From: Amaurobius ferox
Lineage: Eukaryota > Arthropoda > Arachnida > Araneae > Amaurobiidae
Direction: 5' to 3'
Length of the DNA: 64,000 nt
Assembly: GCA_951213105.1 (NCBI GenBank)
Contig: OX578145.1
Span: 7,429,191 to 7,493,190 of the forward strand
The notes beneath the pieces were generated by a model. The model worked only from the letters and a program-made list of their open reading frames with translations. It made no database searches and was not told the origin of the DNA. Shown here in pieces: positions 57,854-64,000 of this stretch. The position numbers and the translations under genes were made by a program. Numbering within the stretch: the first letter of the stretch is position 1; each line of letters starts with the position of its first letter.

Positions 57854-58535
57854 GATATCAATCAGTTACATTTTCCAGTACATATGTCAAAGTACACATG
57901 TACATTTATTGTACAAATTTTTTTTTAATATATTGCATTGCCTAATTACAAATGTATTATTTCAGACTGTTAACTATTGTCTAATGCTCTTTATAAGTAT
58001 ATCAGTGTTTATTACAAATGTGAAAAAGTGTTTTTTTTTTCATAAAAATGTTCTCATTATATTCAAAATTCCGTTATACCAAAAGTTTGTTATAAGAAAA
58101 TCTCAACATGCTATTATCATTCACATACACGTAATATTTATAGACAAATAAATCAGAACGTAAGATAATTAAAATATATCTTCTTTATCTATGAAATGAA
58201 GGAAAAGGATATTTTTAACCTCGCAGGATATCGAAATTAAAAAAAAATAATTTCTGATATCCCGGGATGCAAAAAATACCCCGGATTGCAATCTTAAAAT
58301 TACATAGGAAGCACACACTATTTCTTGCACGCATCCAAAGCGCACTGCCTCGCAGTTTCGTTTTTCCCAAAATGTAGTAAAACGCAGTTTAAGATGTTTT
58401 AATGAATATTTTTTTATAATTACATTGATGGAATAATTTCTTCATGAAGCTCAGCAATATCGCCTGCATTTTTTTTTATCCTGCAAAGCTTAAGGGGAGC
58501 AGAAATAATTAAAAATATATACTTTTTCTTTCAAG
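57854..58535. other. AT-rich stretch upstream of candidate exon
   Basis: No gene or repeat recognised. The last bases form a pyrimidine-rich acceptor-like stretch (ACTTTTTCTTTCAAG). Confidence 0.4.
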
Positions 58536-58753
58536 GACGCTTTGCCATTCACCTTCTCCCATCTACAGAGGGAATGGAACTAACTCTCTTAGCGGGAGAA
58601 GTCCCTGAAGTTACATGGCAACGGTTTCGGTCTTTCGTTAGGGTTGCAGAGGCTTTCGATTACTTCTTGAAGGGCACACCAATGCTCAAATGGGCACAGT
58701 TCGCTCACCGGTGGTACTGGGTTCGGGAGAGATCGTACATTTTTGAAAAATAA
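58536..58753 (+). CDS. candidate 3'-terminal coding exon of an unknown host gene
   Basis: Directly after ACTTTTTCTTTCAAG, a strong-looking splice acceptor, a balanced-composition frame stays open for 71 codons to TAA at 58751-58753, with a 2-base carry-over from the previous exon. The peptide contains RFAIHLLPSTEGMELTLLAG, EVTWQRFRSFVRV and LKWAQFAHRWYWVRERSYIF: Trp- and Arg-rich, with no retroelement motif that I recognise and no second copy in the window. It could also be the tail of a cellular retrocopy or of an unrecognised element. The preceding exon is not seen; a phase join with 6675-6855 does not work. Confidence 0.45.
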
Positions 58754-58859
58754 TTCTTATTATAGAATACCACTCGGTGTAGTCTAGTATATGACGTCAT
58801 TTTTCAAATTATTTAACATTGTATTGATTTTTCTTTTGCAACAATTTTAATTATTTATT

Positions 58860-58940
58860 TGATTTTTGCGCGGAACACTTGAAGTGGCTTTATGGAACGC
58901 CAGTGTTCCGCGGGCCACGGTTTGAGAACCACGGCCCTAG
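58860..58940. mobile_element. hAT-type MITE, right end only
   Basis: GCGCGGAACACTTGAAGTGG ... CAGTGTTCCGCGGGCCACGG and TTTGAGAACCACGGCCCTAG are the typical right terminus of hAT MITEs with GGTTTGAGAACCAC ends. The left terminus is not found. Confidence 0.6.
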
Positions 58941-59334
58941 AATCATGAGTGTGATATCAGGATACAAAAACGAGTCCAAGTAACTGGATAACTTGCTTTT
59001 ATTCACAAGCACAAAGTAAACAGGAACAGTAAACAATCAAACAGCATTTAAATGCCCCACTCATTTTACAAAATAACTGATATTATTCACAGAATGTTAA
59101 CGAAAGTAATTTCACAAAACAATAGCTACTATCCTCAAAACATTGACAAAAATCACAGTCCAATGTAGCTCGTGTCACGTCGTCAACACACTCTGATTCA
59201 GTGATGTCATTCGTCAACTCAACTCCGACCTATTTATAGTATCTCCATAGAAACTCCTAGAAATCTCAATATCTCAAAGAATAATCGTTTTATGAGAAAT
59301 TTCTCGAACATTCAGGAAATCGTCAAATGTCGCC
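58941..59334. other. unassigned stretch
   Basis: Contains TTTATTCACAAGCACAAAG and a TCGTCAACACACTC segment that could belong to an old LTR, but no second copy is in the window and I cannot assign it. Confidence 0.35.
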
Positions 59335-60265
59335 ATTTTATATATGAGAGGTTTCACATTTTAAAATAAATATGGTAGATAACAATTTTTCAAATTTTAT
59401 ATAACTCTTTATGATGGATGGTCGTCTGTCTGTCATTTTATACTTATTTGATGGCATTTTTAATGTACTTTCCTACGTCCTAGAGAGTTGAAATTTGGTA
59501 CACGGCTTAAATTTAGAACATTTTATTCTACAAAAATTTGGTGGATCCTCAAATATAGATCCTACATTTTTTTCGAAATGGCCTGCAAATAATTCCCGTT
59601 CACTTCTATGAATCATTGTTGTAAAATTGTTAAGAATTTTGATGTAGGCAGCACATGACTTTTCCTGAAGACTCATATTCACGTTCTTTTTATTTCTTCA
59701 ATAATAATTTGAGTTTATCTGCACAAAATAACACCCATAAGTATTTTAAATGGCACTGAATTTGCACGTTAAACTTAAATTTGGTTCTCATTTGATAGCT
59801 GGGCTTATTGTCAAAGGTGGCGTAGCGAAAAAACTAAAATATCTCCAGAACGGCTAGTCCTAGAGTAATAGGGTTAGTCTTATTTTGTGTTGTCAAAAAT
59901 CACGTATAAAATAAGCATTCAATTGATATAATACGTAGTCTTTTATTTTTAGATTTAACAATTTTTGCCATTTCGCAAAAACAGCCCGCTTCTTTTTCCC
60001 GAATCGTACCAGAATAACCTACAAGTGATTTATATACCAAATTTTGTTAAATTGGGTCCATTAGTTTTTAGCTAGAGTGGATAAAAGCAATTTTTGCCGG
60101 CCATTTCGCAAAGAAGGCAGATTCTTTTATTACGAATCGTACTAAAATTTAATGAACATCAGGGTTTCCCACAAAAAACATACCAAATTTTATGAAATTC
60201 GGTCCATTAGTTTTTCAGTTAGAGTGGATACAATATCCTCATAGACACACACACACACACACACA

Positions 60266-60305
<40 letters not shown>

Positions 60306-60887
60306 CGTCTCCCTAAAGATAGTTTTTCCGTGTTCTAGAAGTTCCAAAACGTTTAGATATTTCGAAAAAACGAGTTCCAATCTTCGGCACGATTCAAATA
60401 CTTTGAATACATACACACACACATATTTCAAATACTTTGAATACATACACACACACATATATTATCTGTGTATCTAAATTCCGTGCCTACTCAATTACAA
60501 TAGTTGTGATTTCAAATGATCCCTAAACTTTTATTATTTCTATAACGAAGCCTAATTTTAACTTATGCAGAATGCAAATATCTCAAGCGATTGTAAGGTG
60601 AGTTATATAAGAATTGCTGAATTTTTTCACGCAAGATTATTTAGCTCTGGAGTCTGGAATACAAGTTATATGAATGAAATATTTATTGATTTTGCATAGA
60701 GAATCAGACGATTTATATTTCGATGAAGTTTTAAATATTTAAGTATAATAATTTACTGTAGTACTGTGATAATGTAAAAGATATCACCACTGAATGTATC
60801 ACATTTTAAAAATTTTTAAATGAAATTATATTTCAGTTGGAAAGTGTTTCATAATCAATGCTTATGCATGATTGATCTTTCTTGTTA
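59335..60887 (+). repeat. long repeat 'R', copy B (inner end missing)
   Basis: Aligns with 30835-32396 over ~1.5 kb: TCCTACGTCCTAGAGAGTT, GCGTAGCGAAAA, ATCTCAAGCGATTGTAAG, and the outer end TTATGCATGATTGATCTTTC. It lacks the TTTTTAACACTTTAC inner end of copy A. Confidence 0.8.
60246..60306. repeat. (CA)n(CACG)n compound microsatellite
   Basis: About ten CA units followed by about ten ACGC units. The corresponding place in copy A (31792-31830) has only short ACACAGA and ACAC runs. Confidence 0.95.
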
Positions 60888-61096
60888 TTGTGTTTCAACA
60901 ATTGGCTAAACTCAAAATATGAGTTTGAAAACGCTTTGCCAAAATAAAACAGATGACTTAAGAAATTGAAAATATCAATAATCCCAGTAATCTTTCTACC
61001 CGTAAACGTAATTGGTATAATCCAGTCAGAAATGTATTTCCGATGAAATGTTTTTTCAGATATATTTTTTTAATTATTTTAATCCGAAAATATTTA
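60888..61096. other. spacer between repeat R copy B and the palindrome
   Basis: Nothing recognised. The outer ends of two R-type arms face each other across these ~210 bp. Confidence 0.4.
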
Positions 61097-61560
61097 ATAA
61101 CAAAGATCGGTCATGCATAAAGCATTGACTATGAAACACTTTCCAACTTCAATGCAATTTTATTTAAACATTTCTAAAATGCGATACATTCCTCTGTAAT
61201 ATTTTTAAAATTATCATAATACTACAATAATTTATTATATTTGAAAACTTCATCGAAAAGAACTGAAATTGATTTAAATGACGTCATAGAAAAAATAACA
61301 CGCCTGGCTCTCTCTATAAAAGCAGCATTTCATTCATAAACATTTTTCCATTCATTTCATTCATCACAATACTATAATAATTTATTTTATTTAAAAACTT
61401 AAAACCATGGAGCTACAAGTAATTAAACTCTATGCTTAAAACTTCATCGAAAAAATCGTCTTTCTCTCTGTAAAATCAATGAATATTTTTTTCATGTCAG
61501 CTATATTGCAGACTCCATGAGCTAAATAATTTTGCGTTACAGAAATGCAACAATTCTTAT

Positions 61561-61574
61561 ACAACTCATTCTAC
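61561..61574. repeat. SINE target-site duplication, first of three
   Basis: ACAACTCATTCTAC, repeated at 61897-61910 and 62293-62306 around two SINEs. Confidence 0.9.
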
Positions 61575-61896
61575 GGGCGCGGTAGCCCATTGGTTAGCGC
61601 GCTGGAGTTGCACTCGGTAGGCCCGGGTTCGATTCCAGCCACTGCCAAAACTGCCGCCGTGTTCATGCGGAGTACGATCACGTTAAACATGTGGGTCCGA
61701 AAGTCCTTCCGAGAGGTTGGTGGTAGGGGAAGGAGGGTACGGTCCCTGTGGATGCCTCCCCCACTGGGTTCCGGTCTGAATTGGGTGGCACTTCCCGACC
61801 GTCCAAACAGTTACCTTACACCTTTCTGGTAGGTCGGACGGTCTGGGTCTCAACACCTTTCTGGTAGGTCGGACGGTCTGGGTTTCAACAACAACA
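61575..61896 (+). mobile_element. tRNA-derived SINE A
   Basis: The head GGGCGCGGTAGCCCATTGGTTAG (A-box region) and B-box GGTTCGATTCC match pol III promoters of tRNA type. The body GTCCTTCCGAGAGGTTGGTGG and tail TCGGACGGTCTGGGTC with (CAA)n complete it. The 3' 33-bp piece CCTTTCTGGTAGGTCGGACG... is present twice in tandem. Flanked by 14-bp duplications. The tail resembles the LINE 3' end at 19019-19077. Confidence 0.88.
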
Positions 61897-61910
61897 ACAA
61901 CTCATTCTAC
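61897..61910. repeat. SINE target-site duplication, middle copy
   Basis: ACAACTCATTCTAC lies between SINE A and SINE B. Its first bases merge with the CAA tail. Confidence 0.88.
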
Positions 61911-62029
61911 GCCAACGGCCGTACTGTGCTGAAAACACCGGTTCTCATTAGATCACCGAAGTCAGGCAACAACGGGCGCGGTTAGTACTTGGGTGGGTGA
62001 CCACCTGGGAACACCGCGTGCTGTTGGCA
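61911..62029 (+). rRNA. 5S rRNA-derived sequence (SINE head)
   Basis: From GCCAACGGCC to CGCGTGCTGTTGGCA, about 119 bases and full length. The pol III internal control region is well preserved: AGTACTTGGGTGGGTGACC (box C area) and GGGCGCGGTTAGT. Changes are seen in the 5' half (GTACTGTGCTGAAAACACC; GTTCTCATTAGATC), and the first and last stem strands still pair (GCCAACG/TGTTGGC). It serves as promoter head of SINE B; a real 5S gene would not be fused to a SINE body between target duplications. Confidence 0.85.
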
Positions 62030-62292
62030 CTTTCCGGAAACGGTAGCCCCGTGGTTTGCGCACTGGATCTGCACGCTGCCACAACTGCCGCCGTGTTCAT
62101 GCGGAGTACGATCACGTTAAACATGTGGGTCCGTAAGTCCTTCCGAGAGGTTGGTGGTAGGGGAAGGAGGGTACGGTCCCTGTGGATGCCTCCCCCACTG
62201 GGTTCCGGTCTAAATTGGGTGGCACTTCCCGGCCGTCCAAACAGTTACCTTACACCTTTCTGGTAGGTCGGACGATCTGGGTCTCAACAACA
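61911..62292 (+). mobile_element. SINE B: composite with 5S rRNA head, tRNA-like piece and shared body
   Basis: It begins exactly at the first base of a 5S rRNA sequence (61911-62029). A diverged tRNA-like remnant follows (GGTAGCCCCGTGGTTTGCGC, 62042-62061) lacking the B-box, then the same body and tail as SINE A from ACTGCCGCCGTGTTCATGCG, ending (CAA)n. The same 14-bp duplication stands at both ends. So the 5S part arrived as part of the SINE unit and not as an independent gene. Confidence 0.85.
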
Positions 62293-62306
62293 ACAACTCA
62301 TTCTAC
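62293..62306. repeat. SINE target-site duplication, third copy
   Basis: ACAACTCATTCTAC after SINE B; the host palindrome arm resumes with ATATTTTGCTG. Confidence 0.9.
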
Positions 62307-64000
62307 ATATTTTGCTGTTTACATTCTCCATAAGTGAAAATTACGCTTCGTTGTAGAAATAATCAAAGTTGGATGATCATTTAATCTCAAATATATTGTA
62401 ATTGCGTTGTTTCAGTTTGTAGATGCCCAGAATTTATGCAAAAATAATGCGGTTTTAGGACGGATACAACACTAAATATGAATTAAAAAGAACTTTAAAA
62501 ATCACGATTTTGACACAAGATGGATGCCATATTTTATTTTGAAGTGGGTCACGTGATCTCTTCATATAATTGTTACGTGATCACTTCATGTAAAAGGTGT
62601 AATTATATTAAATTTTATTAAAAAAACTACTGAATATATTTTGCTGAAATTTTTTTATATATTTTATGGGATAATTTGATTATTTCGTAAAACTTTCGAA
62701 GCAATAATTTGTGAATTTTAAATCCGCTGAAAAAAATGTTTGAAAAATGAGGTCCCATAGGGTTCTATGTATTTCATTTTTTCAACCCGGATTCAATCCA
62801 AAACTAATTGGGTGATATTATTCATTTATATTCCTATAGGTCCCACAGACTGTCTGAACAACATACTAAAATTTCATTTTTATAAAGTCATTTTTACGGC
62901 AGTTATCGTGCTAACGGACAGACAAACATACAGACAGAATGAACAAAGTTATAAAATAAACACTTTTCAACTTCGTTGTAAAGTGTTAAAAATCGTCTGC
63001 TGTATAAACTCATTGGGTTTAATCACCGTTACTTAGCAACATGATACATTTTTTTTTCCAAATAAATTTGAAGAAATAATATCGTCTGCATAATGCTATT
63101 TCCATAAGAGGTTCGTTTTTAACACTTTACAACATAGTTTAAAAGTGTTTATGACTTCGTTCACTCTGTCTGTCTGTCCGTTAGCACGATAACTGCCGTA
63201 AAAATGACTTTATCAAAATGAAATTTTAGTATGTTGTTCAGACAGTCTGTGGGACCGGACCTATGGGAATATGAATTAATAATACCACCCAATTAGTTTT
63301 GGATTGAACCCGGGTTAAAAATGTGAAATACAATGAACCCTATGGGACCTAATTTTTCAAACATGTATTAAACTGATTTATAATTCACCAATTGCTTCGA
63401 AAGTTTTAGGAAATATTCAAATTCTCGCATAAAATATATAAAAAAAAAAAATTTCAGCAAAATATAGTCAGTAGTTTTTAAAATAGAAATTAAAATATTA
63501 ATTACACCCTTTATATGAAGAGATCACGTGACCCACTTCAAAATGAAATGTCATCCATCTGGTGTCAAAATCGTGATTTTTAAAGTCCTTTTTAATTCAT
63601 ATTTAGTGTTGTATCCGTCCTAAAACCGCTTTGTTTTTGCTTAAATTCAGTGCATCTACATACTGAAACAACGCAATTACAATATATTTGAGTTTAAATG
63701 ATCATCAAACTTTGATTATTTCTGCAACGAAGCCTACTTTTCACTTATGAAGAATGTAATATTCATTGACACAGAGAAGCAAAACATTTTTTCGATGAAG
63801 TTTTAAGCATAGAGTTAAATTACTTGTACCTCCATGGTTTTTAAATAAAATAAATTATTATAGTATCGTGATGAATGGAAAAAAGTTATGAATGAAATGC
63901 TGCTTGCTGCTTTTGTAGAGAGGGCCAGGCGTGTTATATTTCGATGACGTCATTTGAATGAATCTCATTTGTTTTCGATGAAGTTTTCAAATATAATAAA

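Larger units (their letters stand above)
61097..64000. mobile_element. large palindromic (foldback) element of repeat R family, cut by window edge
   Basis: The left arm runs 61097-62992 and contains a SINE pair; the spacer is 62993-63115; the right arm runs 63116 to beyond 64000. The arms are inverse copies: ...GTAAAGTGTTAAAAA | TTTTTAACACTTTACAAC..., CACGTGATC, AGTGTTGTATCCGTCCTAAA, CCTCCATGGTTTTTAAA, TTTCGATGACGTCATTT. The left arm's outer end is the inverse of the end of copies A and B. No coding sequence is seen. Confidence 0.75.

Noticed and set aside
6675..58753. Joining the two candidate exons into one gene with a ~52 kb intron
   Set aside because: With the possible donors at 6856-6860 the reading phase either fails or makes a stop at the junction; no intermediate exon is visible.
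61911..62029. Stand-alone 5S rRNA gene
   Set aside because: It is fused without a gap to a SINE body and lies between target duplications; its 5' half carries substitutions. It is better seen as a SINE head.

Overview
This is eukaryotic, AT-rich DNA made almost entirely of nested and fragmented transposable elements. The LINE gag types, tRNA-type SINEs, Helitron style and a ZBED5-like hAT fragment fit an arthropod, possibly an arachnid; that placement is inference. No complete host gene is visible. Two short segments with splice-like borders (6675-6855 and 58536-58753) are the only candidate host exons.

Layout. 1-235: C-terminus of a hAT (ZBED5-like) transposase. 640-6490: two copies of a Jockey-type LINE ORF1 in opposite orientation, separated by a 2.9 kb non-autonomous hAT element (2684-5557) with an 8-bp target duplication. 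8390-8575: SWIM-like zinc-finger remnant. 9165-10116: truncated Helitron of family H1. 10734-24747: units of a second Helitron-like family (H2), partly head to tail, carrying SINE-derived segments. They are interrupted by a gag-only LINE (13015-17424), by an RNase H-bearing LINE 3' end (17720-19084), and by a second gag-only LINE (24748 to about 35270). The second LINE is itself split by a 5.9 kb transposon with ~0.93 kb inverted repeats and a TA target duplication (27565-33455).

35671-57853: two copies of one Ty3/Gypsy retrotransposon arranged head to head. The plus-strand copy contains a four-unit head-to-tail concatemer of H1 Helitrons (42889-50119) and a single reverse-oriented H1 copy (53275-54893). 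The minus-strand copy preserves the empty site of the latter. 59335-64000: copies of a repeat with long inverted arms, including a large palindrome that runs off the window. A pair of SINEs sits in its left arm, and one of them has a 5S rRNA head.

How the parts relate. The SINE 3' tail matches the 3' end of the RNase H LINE, and a shorter piece of it matches the gag-only LINEs, which suggests a LINE/SINE retrotransposition network. Nesting gives relative ages: Gypsy before H1 Helitrons; gag-only LINE before the TA element; H2 before the LINEs inside it; Jockey ORF1 before the hAT and SINE insertions. Short open frames inside tandem repeats and microsatellites were not treated as genes.
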